From contig CAZLBC010000085.1 in NCBI GenBank assembly GCA_964557575.1, forward strand, positions 1 through 21,301: 21,301 nucleotides of DNA. The letters run 5' to 3'. Below are positions 1 through 9,426 of the stretch, in pieces. Numbering within the stretch: position 1 is the first letter of the stretch; each line of letters opens with the position of its first letter. The DNA is from CAZLBC01 sp964557575 (GTDB lineage: Bacteria; Planctomycetota; Phycisphaerae; SM23-33). The notes below the pieces were generated by a model. It did not search any database. It had not been told where the DNA came from and saw only the letters and a program-made list of their open reading frames with translations. The translations under genes were made by a program, and so were the position numbers.

Positions 1-1146
1 AACCGGGATTCGCGGTCGCGCTTTGCCTGGTACCACGGCAGCAGGATCATCGTCCGGGAAACGGTCTCCTATCTCGCCGGGCGGGGCAAGATAAAGGCCA
101 TCGACCTCGATGCCTTTCCGCGGGCGAGTGTCCGCCGCCGGCAGTTGTTCGAGAACCACCACCGCACGCGGATCAAGAAGGCGGGGATCGAGCGGAAGAT
201 CAAAAAGCTGAAACAATCCGCCGACGAGATGCGCAACGAACTGGCGGACCTCGAAAAAAAGGCCGGGAACCCCGAACAGCAGGACGGCGCGATGTCCCCG
301 GCACTCGCGCGTCGGATCGAGGCGGTCCGCGGGAAACTCGAGTCTAAGCAGAAAGAGATGGAAAAGGCGCAAAAGAACCCCGTGTTCACGCGGTTGGAGA
401 AACTGAAAGAAGATATGAAGGCCGCCGCCGACGCGGCAGCCGGCTGCGTGATGTGGGCCGTCGAAAGCGACTGCGACGCGGAACTGATACTGGCCTCAGG
501 TACCCTTTTCGCGGGCGGTGACGGGAAGGTCGCGGCCGTCGACACCGCCGCGGGGAAGGTCGTGTGGACCGGGATGGTCGACGGCGCCGCCCGCGGACTG
601 GCGGCCGCCGGCGGCCGGCTCTACGTCAGTACGGATACCGGGACGATCTGCTGCTTCGGTTCCGGGACCGCCGGGGAACCGAAAACGATCCGCCCGGCAC
701 AAACTGAACATCCCGTCAAGCCCGGCGACCGTTCCCCGCTGTTCGCGGCGGCCGCGAAGCATATTATCGATGCCACCGGCACGCGCCGGGGGTACGCGCT
801 GGTTCTCGGCAGCGGGTCCGGGCGGCTGGCCCTCCGTCTCGCCCGCCTGACGGACCTGACGATCTGCGGCATCGAAACCGATCCCGCGAAAGCGGCCCGT
901 TCCCGCCGGCTTCTCCGGTCCGCGGGCCTGTACGGCAGGCGGGTCCGCGTCGATGTCTGCACGCCGGGGGCGGTGCCGTACGCGAATTACTGTGCCGACC
1001 TGGTGGTTTCCGAATCCGCCCTGACCGGCGGGACGATTCGGTTCGGGGCCGCGGAGGCCTTCCGTATGCTCAAGCCCTGCGGCGGCAGGGTCTGTATCGG
1101 CCGCCCCGCGGCGCGGGCGGGACGAAAGGGCTCGCCGCGGCACTGA
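1..1146 (+). CDS. PQQ-like beta-propeller / SAM-methyltransferase fusion protein, 5' part (truncated by window edge, frameshifted at its 3' end)
   Basis: The frame is open from base 1, so the true start lies outside the window. In order the peptide shows a highly charged coiled-coil-like segment (about residues 48-140, rich in Lys/Glu/Ala), a propeller blade with VAAVDTAAGKVVW (about residues 177-189), and a Rossmann-type methyltransferase section with the glycine-rich motif VLGSGSGRLALRLA (about residues 265-278) and an acidic loop ETDPAKA. This order, a propeller interrupted by a coiled coil and a methyltransferase, is a recurrent planctomycete-type architecture often labelled BamB-like or PQQ-binding-like. 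Near base 1100 the homology moves from frame 1 to frame 3 (WAAGTPLAGG and WTHQYAD follow in frame 3), so the stop at 1144-1146 is probably not the natural end. The substrate is unknown; the methyltransferase may be degenerate. A single-base loss in the C/G-rich tract 1098-1125, by mutation or sequencing error, explains the break. Confidence 0.8.
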   Translation, partial: NRDSRSRFAWYHGSRIIVRETVSYLAGRGKIKAIDLDAFPRASVRRRQLFENHHRTRIKKAGIERKIKKLKQSADEMRNELADLEKKAGNPEQQDGAMSPALARRIEAVRGKLESKQKEMEKAQKNPVFTRLEKLKEDMKAAADAAAGCVMWAVESDCDAELILASGTLFAGGDGKVAAVDTAAGKVVWTGMVDGAARGLAAAGGRLYVSTDTGTICCFGSGTAGEPKTIRPAQTEHPVKPGDRSPLFAAAAKHIIDATGTRRGYALVLGSGSGRLALRLARLTDLTICGIETDPAKAARSRRLLRSAGLYGRRVRVDVCTPGAVPYANYCADLVVSESALTGGTIRFGAAEAFRMLKPCGGRVCIGRPAARAGRKGSPRH

Positions 1147-3117
1147 AACAGTGGGCCGCCGGTACGCCGCTGGCGGGCGGCACGATCAATTCCGGCGACG
1201 GAACATGGCTGACCTTTTCCCGCGGTCCGCTCCCGGAGGCCGGGCGGTGGACCCACCAGTACGCCGATGCCGGCAACACCGCCTGCAGCGACGATCGGCG
1301 CATCAGGTGTCCGCTCGGGGTCCTGTGGTTCGGCGATCCCGGTCCCGGGCAGATGCCCGAACGCCACCGCCGGGCCGCCGCGCCCCTGGCCGCCGGCGGC
1401 CGGTTGTTCATCCAGGGCGAAGGGCCGGGGGCCGCCGTCGACCCTGAAAAGGTCGTCATGTGTTACGACGCCTACAACGGCGTGAAATACTGGGAACGCC
1501 GGCTGCCGAACACGCTCCGGGACCGGGTTACCCACGACGGCGGCAACGCGGCACTGGGGAAACAGGGGTTGTTTATCGCCGCGGGCGACACGTGCCTGCG
1601 CCTTGACGCGGAGACGGGAAAGACCGCCGCCACCTACGTGCTGCCGGCGGCGAAGGACGGCAAGAAGCGTTCGTGGGGGTATCTTGCCCTGGCCGGCGGC
1701 ACCCTCTACGGGTCGCGGAGCATCGGCGGCCGGAAGTCAGACGCCGTGTTCGCCGTCGACCCGGCGACCGGGGACACCCGCTGGGTATACGCGGCCGCGG
1801 GAATACCGCAGGGGGCGATCGCCGTCGGCGGCGGTACGGTGTTCCTGGCGACCGCGGATGTCACGCCGGCCGAGCGCCGGCAGGCACTGGCGGCGCGGCG
1901 CGCGGCCCTGGAAACACTCGAGGACGACGAGCGCCGTGCCGCGGAGAAGAAGCTCGAGAAGGCCGCGGTCCGCGCGGTCGTCGCCCTGGACGCGGCGACC
2001 GGGCGGCCCCGCTGGCGGCAGGCGCTGGACCTGGTGGGGGCCGCCGGCGGTTTCGCGTGGTGTTCGCTCGGCGCCATATACCGCGACGGGGTACTGGTCC
2101 TCTTCGGCGTCTATGTCGACGGTCACTTCTGGAAGGAGTTCTTCGCCGGAACATTCAATGACCGGCTGGTAACGGCCCTGTCCGCGAAAGACGGCAGCGT
2201 CCTCTGGCGCAAAAAAATCGGTTACCGCGTCCGGCCCCTGGTGATCGGCGACACACTTCACGCCGAACCGTGGGCGTTCGACCTCCGCACCGGCCGCCGG
2301 AAGACCCGGACGAACCCGATCACCGGCCTGGAGGAACCCTGGCAGTTCGCCCGCCCCGGGCATCACTGCGGTTGTCCGGCAGCCGCGCCGCACCTGATGG
2401 TGTTCCGATCGTTCACCCTGGGCTGGTACGACCTTATCCGCGATTACGGGACGAAGCATTTTCCGACGCAGCGGCCGGGGTGCTGGATAAACATGATTCC
2501 CGCCAACGGGCTGCTGATGGTCCCCGAGGCCAGTTCCGGGTGCCTGTGTCCGTTCCCCAACGCGTGCACCGTGGTATTCGAGCCCGTTGCAGCGGAGCGG
2601 GGGTGGGCCTGGTACGGCGGCGCCGGCGATCCGACTCCCGTCAAGCGGCTCGCCCTGAATCTCGGGGCGCCCGGTGACCGCGTCGACGGCGACGGGCAGC
2701 TCTGGCTCGGCTACCCGCGGCACCGGGGCAGCCTGGTCCGGCGCATCGACGCGGACGTGTCGCTCTACCCCGGCGGGCAGTATGTGATTCGCGACCCGGC
2801 GTTCCTGTCCGTGAACAATACGAGCATACCGTGGGTGTACCGCAGCGGCGCCCGCGGCCTGCGGCGGCTGTCGGTCCCGCTGGTCGGCCCCGGTGACGGC
2901 GCCGCGCGCTACACCATCCGCCTCGCCTTCGCCGAAACGGACGGCGCCGCCGCCGGCCGGCGGGTATTCGACGTATCGCTCCAGGGCCGCGCCGTCGCCG
3001 GCGGGGTGGATATCGCCCGTGAAGCCGGCGGGCCCAACCGGGCGCTGGTAAAGGAATTCAAACACGTCGACGTGGAGGACGAACTGACCGTGGCATTCAC
3101 TCCCGCGGCCGGCACCA
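1110..3117 (+). CDS. PQQ-like beta-propeller / malectin-like protein, 3' part of the same gene (frameshifted, truncated at gap 1)
   Basis: This is the continuation of the preceding gene in frame 3. No ATG is needed at the frameshift; a gene caller would probably start at the ATG at 1353. WTHQYADAGNTACSDD begins at about 1248 and is the usual restart of the propeller after the methyltransferase insert in this family. PQQ-like blades follow: YDAYNGVKYWERRL, LDAETGKTAATY, VDPATGDTRWVY, LDAATGRPRWRQ and LSAKDGSVLWRKKI. A Cys-rich stretch (GHHCGC at about 2361, then GCWINMIPANG and SSGCLCPFPNAC) is conserved in the family as I know it. The last 100 or so residues (YTIRLAFAETDG, RRVFDVSLQGR, VDIAREAGG) match a malectin-like carbohydrate-binding domain. 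The C-terminus and stop are lost in the N gap. It is probably a periplasmic or envelope protein, and the partner sugar is unknown. Confidence 0.8.
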
Positions 3118-3217
3118 NNNNNNNNNNNNNNNNNNNNNNNNNNNNNNNNNNNNNNNNNNNNNNNNNNNNNNNNNNNNNNNNNNNNNNNNNNNNNNNNNNN
3201 NNNNNNNNNNNNNNNNN
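3118..3217. other. Assembly gap 1 (100 N) with 12-bp identical flanks
   Basis: Exactly 100 N, the conventional scaffold-gap length. The 12 bases before the gap (3106-3117, cggccggcacca) are identical to the 12 bases after it (3218-3229), suggesting the contigs overlap slightly. Joining them directly would leave the propeller gene without a stop, so some sequence may truly be missing here. Confidence 0.97.
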
Positions 3218-3244
3218 CGGCCGGCACCATAGCGGTATTGATCC

Positions 3245-4159
3245 TTACTCTTCTGCTCCTTCCCCCGCTGCGTGTGCTGCGCCTTCTTTTTCGACCTTCT
3301 CCAGGGCGGCGATGCCCGCCCGGGCGGCTTCCCGGTGGCTGCGGTGTGCCGTGGTGTCCTCCAGGACCTCCCGGTAGGCGGCGATCGCCGCGTCGCGCCG
3401 ACCCCTTTCGGCCAGGAGATCGCCGCGGCCGATGAGCATTGCGGCACGCCACCAGCCGCGGAGTTCGGCGACGTCCACCTTATCGAGCACGATCTCCGCC
3501 GCGGCATATTTCTTCTGTTTCCGCAGGAGCCGCGCGGCCGCGAGCAGTCCCCGGAAATAGCGCGCGTTGCCGTGGTGTCTGTCCATTTCCACGATCGCGC
3601 GGTACGCTTCGAGGGCGCCGTTCCCGTCTGCCAGGTGTTCCTCCCGGTTGCGGCCGATCACCAGCCGGATCCCGGCCTGTTCCAGGTCGTCGGTCGTCAG
3701 GGACAGCGCCGCGACCAGGTCCTTCTCGGCCGCCGCGCCCTTGCCGACCGCGCAGAATGCGCGGCCGCGGGCGAACAGGGCCTCGCCCGCCTTCCAGAAC
3801 GGCCAGGCCTCGATCTTCTCATCCCCGAACTGCTTGACCACTTCCGTGTATTGTCGCTGCGCGACGAGGTTCTGCATTGCCGCGGTCTTCGCCACCGCCG
3901 GAATGGGGATGCGGGCGGCCAGTGCCGCCGCGCGGTCGTAGTGTTTCAGGCGGCGGGCGCACGCGGCGGCTCGTTCGAGGGCGTCGGACTTCTGGAACTC
4001 GGTGACGTCGTCCCCGGCCATCCGTGTCCAGGCGTCAAGGGCCGCGGCGTATTTCCCGCCCCGTTCGCGTTTCACCGCGGCCGCGCGGTCCTCGACGTAG
4101 CCGGCGAACGCCGGCCCCCCGGCCAGGAGGATAAGTATCGTTACCGGTGTTTTCCGCAC
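3245..4159 (-). CDS. Exported TPR-like protein
   Basis: 304 residues from a GTG start at 4159, preceded by a purine-rich site (ggaaagga) about 7 bases upstream; the nearby ATG is out of frame. Residues 1-19 (RKTPVTILILLAGGPAFA) form a signal peptide. The rest is helical and Ala/Leu/Arg-rich with TPR-like helix pairs: YAAALDAWTRM, YDRAAALAARI, KKYAAAEIVLDKV and RDAAIAAYREVLEDT. TPR proteins are scaffolds, so a partner-binding role in the periplasm is the most that can be said; no enzyme motif is visible. It is the last gene of the minus-strand run, 37 bp behind the DUF4838 gene, and converges on the propeller gene across gap 1. The C-terminus is a low-complexity Glu/Ala tail. Confidence 0.8.
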   Translation of the reverse strand: MRKTPVTILILLAGGPAFAGYVEDRAAAVKRERGGKYAAALDAWTRMAGDDVTEFQKSDALERAAACARRLKHYDRAAALAARIPIPAVAKTAAMQNLVAQRQYTEVVKQFGDEKIEAWPFWKAGEALFARGRAFCAVGKGAAAEKDLVAALSLTTDDLEQAGIRLVIGRNREEHLADGNGALEAYRAIVEMDRHHGNARYFRGLLAAARLLRKQKKYAAAEIVLDKVDVAELRGWWRAAMLIGRGDLLAERGRRDAAIAAYREVLEDTTAHRSHREAARAGIAALEKVEKEGAAHAAGEGAEE

Positions 4160-4196
4160 GGCAGCATCCTTTCCCGTCTGCTCTCGTTTCGGTGTG

Positions 4197-6689
4197 TCAT
4201 TTCACATACAGCCTGGCGAACTTCAGTTTCTCGTGGAAGGTCTTCTTTCCCGTCGGGGAGAAGGCCGCGTGCTCGACGCCGGTCTCGCGCGTGCGCTGGC
4301 GGCAGACGTTGAAGTACCACGGCAGGTCGCTGACGGGTTTCCTGCCGACCACCTGGTGCAGCGGGTCATTGGCGTCCGGGGCGACCGGGATGCGCACCTC
4401 CGCCGTCCAGTAATCCTCGCCGACGCGGGTGGCGACCGTCGCCTGCGCGTCCCACCGGTACCACCGGTCCCTCGATGCCCCGCGGTCGAGGTCCGCGACG
4501 GCCCCCGCGGGATTGATCGCGACCTGGTAGTAGGAGTGGGCATCGGTCTCCAGCAGGATCTCAACCACGTCCCCGTACCAGATCGCCGGGTCATCGTCCT
4601 TTTTCGTGCCGATGTTCACCGGGTCGCCCGCCCGCTCGCGGCACCGGACGGCGAAGTAGATGCAGCCGTCCCGGCCCCACGCGGCCTTGAAGGTGGTTCC
4701 GAAGGTCGGCCGGCGCCCGGTCTGGAGTTCCCGGAGCCGGCCCCGCGCGTGGTAGGGGGCGTCTTCCCAGAACGGCTCGTCGGGTATTCCGTCGATCCGG
4801 ATGCCCGTCGCCGCGCGGGCGAACCGCAGTTCGGGAACCGGACCCCGCTCGACGGCGAGCTGCCGTGACCTGCTGCGGAGGGCGGCGAGGTACTCGTCGA
4901 CCAGGGCGAGGCGCTTGTGGTACACCGATTCGGGTTGTACCTTTTTCCGCGCGGCGTCGAAGAGCGCCAGGGCCTTGTCGACCGGCTCCTTCTCGGTCCG
5001 CATCTCCTGCCAGTGCTCCTCGCAGAACGTCAAGAACGCCTTCATCTCCTCCGCGGCGGGCCCGTAGAACAGGCGGCAGTATTCCGCGAACAGCGCGCCG
5101 GGGTCGCGGTGCGGCCCGCCCCAGTACATGCGGGTCGTGAAGTAGACGTTGACGTGGTTGAAGCCGGGGGCGTCAAAATCGCGCCCGACCGTCAGCCAGA
5201 TGTCCTCGCCCCGCGAGATTCCCTTCACGGCGTTGACGCTCCGGCCGATGACGCGGGGCAGGTAGGAGGGCAGGTACCAGCCGCGGCCGGTGAAGGGATA
5301 GTTCTCGAAGATGAGAATCCTGTTGCCGGTCTTCTCGAGCCAGGCCCGGCGGAGCGCGCGGACCTCCTCGCGCTGTGCCGGCTTTGATTCCCGGGGGCGC
5401 CGCCCGCCGACGATGCAGACCCGCACGTTGGGTTGGAGTTTTTCGATTTTCAGGGGTGGCAGTTTGTATGCCCCGTACGCGCAGCAGAGCACCTTCCGGT
5501 CAGGATGCGTCTTTCCCGTTTCCCGGGCCACCCGGTCGACGAAATTCCAGACGTAATCGGACAGCCGCCCGCGGGCGCCCCGGTCCGGCGTGTCCTTTCC
5601 CGCGCAGCGGGGGCACTGGCACATGGCGGTAAACCCGTCGGGCGGCATCACGGAGACCGTCTCCAGCCCGTAGTGGTCGTAGACCGTCCGGACGTACCGG
5701 ACGGTCTCGTCAAACAGGCCCGGCGACGACAGGCACAACTGGTTGAGGCGCCGGCCGGGCCGGTTGTGGCGCTTCCCGCCGTACAGCGCGTAGTACTCCG
5801 GGTGTGCCGCCAGCATCTCTTTCCGGTGGGTCATGGTCGCCAGCCCGTGGGCGACCTGCAGCCCGAAGGGATCGCGAACGCCCAGGTGCATCGCCCACAG
5901 CCCGACCGCGCGGTCCTGCACCCCGAAGCGGAAGTTGAACCGGCGGACGGGAAAGTCCGGGCGCACCGTCCGGTCGACCGCGGGCAGCCGGATCGAACGC
6001 CGGGAGGGAACGACCGTGCCGCGTTCGCCGGGGAGGTACCACCGGACGCCCAGGTCGCGCAGAAAGCCGCAGACCGCGTTGAACGAGCCCCGCTCGTCGT
6101 AGGCCCACACGTGCAGCGCGCCGCTCTTGACGCCCCGTTCCGATGCCGGCGTGTCGAAGTCCCACGCCCGGCCGGTGTAGTTCTTATGCAGCCGGGCCAT
6201 CGGGTTGCCCCAGACCGCGCCGGTGATCGCGTCCCACTGCGCATGCACCTTCCCGCTGATCCAGTGGCCGTGGCTCCGCGGCCAGGGCTCGACGGGCGTG
6301 AAGTCGTCGTCCCGGCCGATCAGCACCAGCCGGTCCTTCCCGGAGACGATGCGGTACGCACCGTAGTGCAGGTTCTCGTCGGAGATTCCCAGCCGCTCGG
6401 TGGCGGGGCTCCGGCCGACGTAGATTCTGACCGGCAGGTCCCCGCCGGGATCGGTCGCGATCGGCAGCCGCGCCCCGGAGATCTTCTCGATATGCCGCTG
6501 CAGTTCCGCGGCCGCCAGGCGCGTCGAGCGCGGCGGATTCCCGGCGATGACGATGGCGGCGCGGGCCCGGCCGTCCTCGACGATGAAGGGGCCGCCCGCG
6601 GCGGCGCGGCCGCAGAGGGCGCAGAGGAGCACGAGGGATCCAGCGGTTATATATCGTGCTGTCGGTGGTGTGCCGTTGGGGGATCTCAT
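4197..6689 (-). CDS. Exported DUF4838 protein with C-terminal CBM9-like domain
   Basis: 830 residues. The ATG at 6689 has ggag 7 bases upstream and overlaps the stop of the upstream gene (ATGA). Residues 1-31 are a signal peptide (SLVLLCALCGRAAAG). Residues about 40-130 (AAAELQRHIEKISGARLP) look like the alpha-glucuronidase N-terminal fold that usually precedes DUF4838. Residues about 240-520 form a DUF4838-type TIM-barrel-like core with a CxCxxC cluster (Cys357, Cys359, Cys362) and the sequences VSVMPPDGF and HVNVYFTTRMYWGG. After a helical stretch, residues about 630-830 (IDGIPDEPFWEDAP, WYGDVVEILLETD, YYQVAINPAG, EDYWTAEVRIP) form a CBM9/DOMON-like sugar-binding sandwich. DUF4838 proteins cluster with polysaccharide-degradation genes, but no activity is settled. 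A periplasmic or surface role on uronic-acid-containing glycan is inferred. Confidence 0.87.
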   Translation of the reverse strand: MRSPNGTPPTARYITAGSLVLLCALCGRAAAGGPFIVEDGRARAAIVIAGNPPRSTRLAAAELQRHIEKISGARLPIATDPGGDLPVRIYVGRSPATERLGISDENLHYGAYRIVSGKDRLVLIGRDDDFTPVEPWPRSHGHWISGKVHAQWDAITGAVWGNPMARLHKNYTGRAWDFDTPASERGVKSGALHVWAYDERGSFNAVCGFLRDLGVRWYLPGERGTVVPSRRSIRLPAVDRTVRPDFPVRRFNFRFGVQDRAVGLWAMHLGVRDPFGLQVAHGLATMTHRKEMLAAHPEYYALYGGKRHNRPGRRLNQLCLSSPGLFDETVRYVRTVYDHYGLETVSVMPPDGFTAMCQCPRCAGKDTPDRGARGRLSDYVWNFVDRVARETGKTHPDRKVLCCAYGAYKLPPLKIEKLQPNVRVCIVGGRRPRESKPAQREEVRALRRAWLEKTGNRILIFENYPFTGRGWYLPSYLPRVIGRSVNAVKGISRGEDIWLTVGRDFDAPGFNHVNVYFTTRMYWGGPHRDPGALFAEYCRLFYGPAAEEMKAFLTFCEEHWQEMRTEKEPVDKALALFDAARKKVQPESVYHKRLALVDEYLAALRSRSRQLAVERGPVPELRFARAATGIRIDGIPDEPFWEDAPYHARGRLRELQTGRRPTFGTTFKAAWGRDGCIYFAVRCRERAGDPVNIGTKKDDDPAIWYGDVVEILLETDAHSYYQVAINPAGAVADLDRGASRDRWYRWDAQATVATRVGEDYWTAEVRIPVAPDANDPLHQVVGRKPVSDLPWYFNVCRQRTRETGVEHAAFSPTGKKTFHEKLKFARLYVK

Positions 6690-9361
6690 CGCGTTTCTCC
6701 TTCAGTTCCCGCCGGCGCGATGTCCACCAGGCAGACGCTGAGGTTGCGAAGGTCCGCGGCGAGCCGGAGGCGACCGCCCGGGGCGTCGCGGATCTCGTCG
6801 GTGACGACGTCGACCGTGCCGGTTGCGAGGTTGTAGCGGCCGCCGTTGTCGGGTGTGCGGTTGATCACGTAATCCGTGTAGGCATTGGAGTGGTCGCGGT
6901 CGATCAGGAAGCGGCGGACCCGGCAGCGGGACGGCAGTCCCGCGATATCCAGGCGAAACCGGCGGGTAATGTCGGCGGCCCCGTGCCCGAGATGCTGCGA
7001 CACCTTCGCGCGCCGGCCGTCGAAGTGCCACAGCAGGACCCGGACGGCCTTCCCGTCGCGGCAGGCCAGGGCCCCCGCAACATCGGTTTCGTGTATGCCG
7101 TCCCGCCCGTCCAGTTCGACGGCCAGGCGGTCGCCCCGCAGTTGGTTCAGCAGCGACCAGGTGAAGTAGGCGGGCGTGACGACGCTGCCCTTGATCATCG
7201 GCAGCTTCGTGCCCAGCCGGTGCCACCGGCGGGGGATGCGCCAGCCGGTCTCGGCGGTCTCTATGGTCGCCGGGAAATCGTAGACCCGCTTCCCCCCGGC
7301 CTCGATGCGGGGGTCGCCCCAGAGGCCGTGGTCGGCGACGGTGGTGTGTCCGGATCCGCCGCAGTCGGTCCGGAACTCGATCGTCACCTCCCGGCCGGCG
7401 AAACGATCGAGCGGCAGGGTGTGATCTTTCCACGCGGTCTTTCGGACGTGTCGCTCCAGCAACGTTTCCTTGGCGTCTTCGGCCAGGACGCGAATGCTCA
7501 TGCCGATGCCGTCGGCGTCCGCGTGGTCGATCGCCGCTGCCGTTGCGGCATGCAGCACGGCGCCGTCCGGCACGCGGAGTGTGTACCGGCCGAACGTGTA
7601 GGCCGGTTCCGGCGCGCGGCCCGACGGCACGGCGTGGGTATAGAGGCAGGAAAGCGTCCGGCCGCCGAGTGTCCGCCGGGCGGCGTAGAACCGCGCGACG
7701 CGGCCGGGGGCCTTCCGGAACGGCCCGCGAAACGTCCTGCCGGCCCCGTCGATCTCTTCGGGGGGAAAGTGGGTGTTGAAGCTGACGATGCTCGACCGGT
7801 CGAGTCCCGCGCGGACCTGGTAGTGGACGGCCGCCGCGAGGTAGGCCGCGGCGTACTCGTTATCCTGGGTCTTGTCGCGCGCCCAGAGGTTCCACTCGTC
7901 GAGGAAGTACTCGCACCCGAGGTCCGGCCACTCCGCGCGGACGATACCCTTCGCCCGCAGGACGGCCCGTTCGAAGTCCCGCGGGTGCGGGCAGCCGTAC
8001 TGGTGGAAGCAGATGAAGTCCGGGGGCAGGTCGCGCCGCCGGCAGAAGCGGACGAATCTTCGCAGCCCCTCTTCCTGGACACCGGGCAGCGGCCCGCAGG
8101 TGGCCGGTCCCCCGACCTTCGCGGTGGGATCGACCGCCCGCACCGCGCGGACGGTCTTTTCGTAGAGGTCGAGTATCGGCGCCCACCGGGCCTCCCCGCT
8201 GCGGACGGCGATATCGGCCTCATTGAGCATTGCGACCCAGTAGCGGACGCCGCATTTCCGCTCGACGGTGCAGTGGCGGACGATCCGCCGGATGAACGTC
8301 CGCCACTCGTCGATATCCCGCGGCGTGTTGTAGTGCCGGGCCTGTTTTTCGGCCCCCGGCGGGCTCATGACGGCGGGGAGGTGGTAGGCCAGGCGTATGT
8401 ACGGCTCGGCCCCGGCCGCCCGGTAGGTATCGACCATCGTATCGAAGTCGGTGAAGTCGATCGCGATCTTCCCGGTCGCGTCGCGGGTCACCGCCGCGCC
8501 CCACAGCCAGTTCTCCGAGAACGCCACCATCCGGACCAGGTCGAACCCGGCCTCCCGGAAGCGGCGGAAGTAGGGATGGTCCCGCGTGAACGGCACCGGG
8601 TAGGTCCGGGAGTTCCAGGGCGTCACGAACCGCCAGGTTCGCGGCATCGGGCCGGCCGGTGTCCCGGCATCGACGGACAGCGCGACGGTGTTCGCCTCCG
8701 CCGCCGGCAGGTCCGGCGGGGTGAAGGTCGAGGCGATGCTAACATCATCGACGGCGGCGTCGGCGGGCTCGCGCCCGTTTCGGGCGCCGATCATGAGTTC
8801 CGCCGGCAAAGATTCCAGGGCGGTCACCCCCGACATCGCGTTGAAGCGGCCGTCGGTCTCCAGCAGGCAGGCGAGTTGCCCGGTGCGGGTCGTCCGCCAG
8901 GTGGCCCTGACGCGGTGCCAGGTGTCCTTTTTCCACCCGGCGATGTCGACCGCCGCAGCGCGCCGGCTTTTCGGGTCGGCCTTGTAGACCAGCAGCAGTC
9001 GGCCCCCCGTGGCGAAGACCGTGATATGCGCCTGCCCCCCGCCGGTGTGAAACAGCGTGTGGCGGCCGGGGTCGTCGCCGGCCCACCACGGCCTGACCCA
9101 CATCTCGACCGTGCCCGCGCCGGCGGTCAGCGCCCCGGCCGACGGCAGCCGGACGTGTGCCCCGCCCGCAAGCAGCGCGGCCCTGCCCGCGCGGCCGTCG
9201 ACGAAGGTTATCCGGCCCTGGATGCTCGCGCCGGCGCCGCTGATTCCGGCGGCGTCATCCAGGGAAAGCCGGACCGTCCCGGCCGGGGTCTCGGGTGCGG
9301 CGGCCGCGGGGATGATGGTCGCCGCGGCGGACAGTGTCGCGAGTATGCCCAGCAGTGTCAT
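6686..9361 (-). CDS. Exported LamG-type / GH39-like glycoside hydrolase
   Basis: 891 residues from the ATG at 9361. I prefer this over an ATG 66 bp upstream because it opens directly on a signal peptide (TLLGILATLSAAATIIPAAAA). Residues about 28-215 are a LamG/concanavalin-like sandwich (GTVEMWVRPWW, LFHTGGG, DTWHRVRATW). Residues about 240-560 are a clan GH-A TIM barrel: FDLVRMVAFSENW, YWVAMLNEADI with the acid/base candidate Glu381, and YFLDEWNLWA with the nucleophile candidate Glu489. The NE and DEW contexts resemble GH39 beta-xylosidases and related families. A beta-rich C-terminal region follows (VTIEFRTDCGGSGHTTVADHG), perhaps an accessory binding domain. The stop overlaps the DUF4838 start (ATGA), so the two are probably translationally coupled and may act on the same glycan. 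Substrate cannot be read from sequence. Confidence 0.85.
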   Translation of the reverse strand: MTLLGILATLSAAATIIPAAAAPETPAGTVRLSLDDAAGISGAGASIQGRITFVDGRAGRAALLAGGAHVRLPSAGALTAGAGTVEMWVRPWWAGDDPGRHTLFHTGGGQAHITVFATGGRLLLVYKADPKSRRAAAVDIAGWKKDTWHRVRATWRTTRTGQLACLLETDGRFNAMSGVTALESLPAELMIGARNGREPADAAVDDVSIASTFTPPDLPAAEANTVALSVDAGTPAGPMPRTWRFVTPWNSRTYPVPFTRDHPYFRRFREAGFDLVRMVAFSENWLWGAAVTRDATGKIAIDFTDFDTMVDTYRAAGAEPYIRLAYHLPAVMSPPGAEKQARHYNTPRDIDEWRTFIRRIVRHCTVERKCGVRYWVAMLNEADIAVRSGEARWAPILDLYEKTVRAVRAVDPTAKVGGPATCGPLPGVQEEGLRRFVRFCRRRDLPPDFICFHQYGCPHPRDFERAVLRAKGIVRAEWPDLGCEYFLDEWNLWARDKTQDNEYAAAYLAAAVHYQVRAGLDRSSIVSFNTHFPPEEIDGAGRTFRGPFRKAPGRVARFYAARRTLGGRTLSCLYTHAVPSGRAPEPAYTFGRYTLRVPDGAVLHAATAAAIDHADADGIGMSIRVLAEDAKETLLERHVRKTAWKDHTLPLDRFAGREVTIEFRTDCGGSGHTTVADHGLWGDPRIEAGGKRVYDFPATIETAETGWRIPRRWHRLGTKLPMIKGSVVTPAYFTWSLLNQLRGDRLAVELDGRDGIHETDVAGALACRDGKAVRVLLWHFDGRRAKVSQHLGHGAADITRRFRLDIAGLPSRCRVRRFLIDRDHSNAYTDYVINRTPDNGGRYNLATGTVDVVTDEIRDAPGGRLRLAADLRNLSVCLVDIAPAGTEGETR

Positions 9362-9426
9362 GGCAGTCCCATTGTACCGGCAGGGCGGGGTAAAGGTAAG
9401 TGGCAGTGAAGACGGCGTGGAGAGCA

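Noticed and set aside
1737..3452. Minus-strand frame crossing gap 1
   Set aside because: It is open only because N bases mask stops and because it is antisense to the propeller gene.
6656..9409. A plus-strand open frame of 917 codons opposite the GH39-like gene
   Set aside because: Pro/Arg/Gly/Val-rich composition with no recognisable domain. The minus strand here encodes a clear signal peptide, LamG and glycosidase; long antisense frames are usual in such GC-rich DNA.
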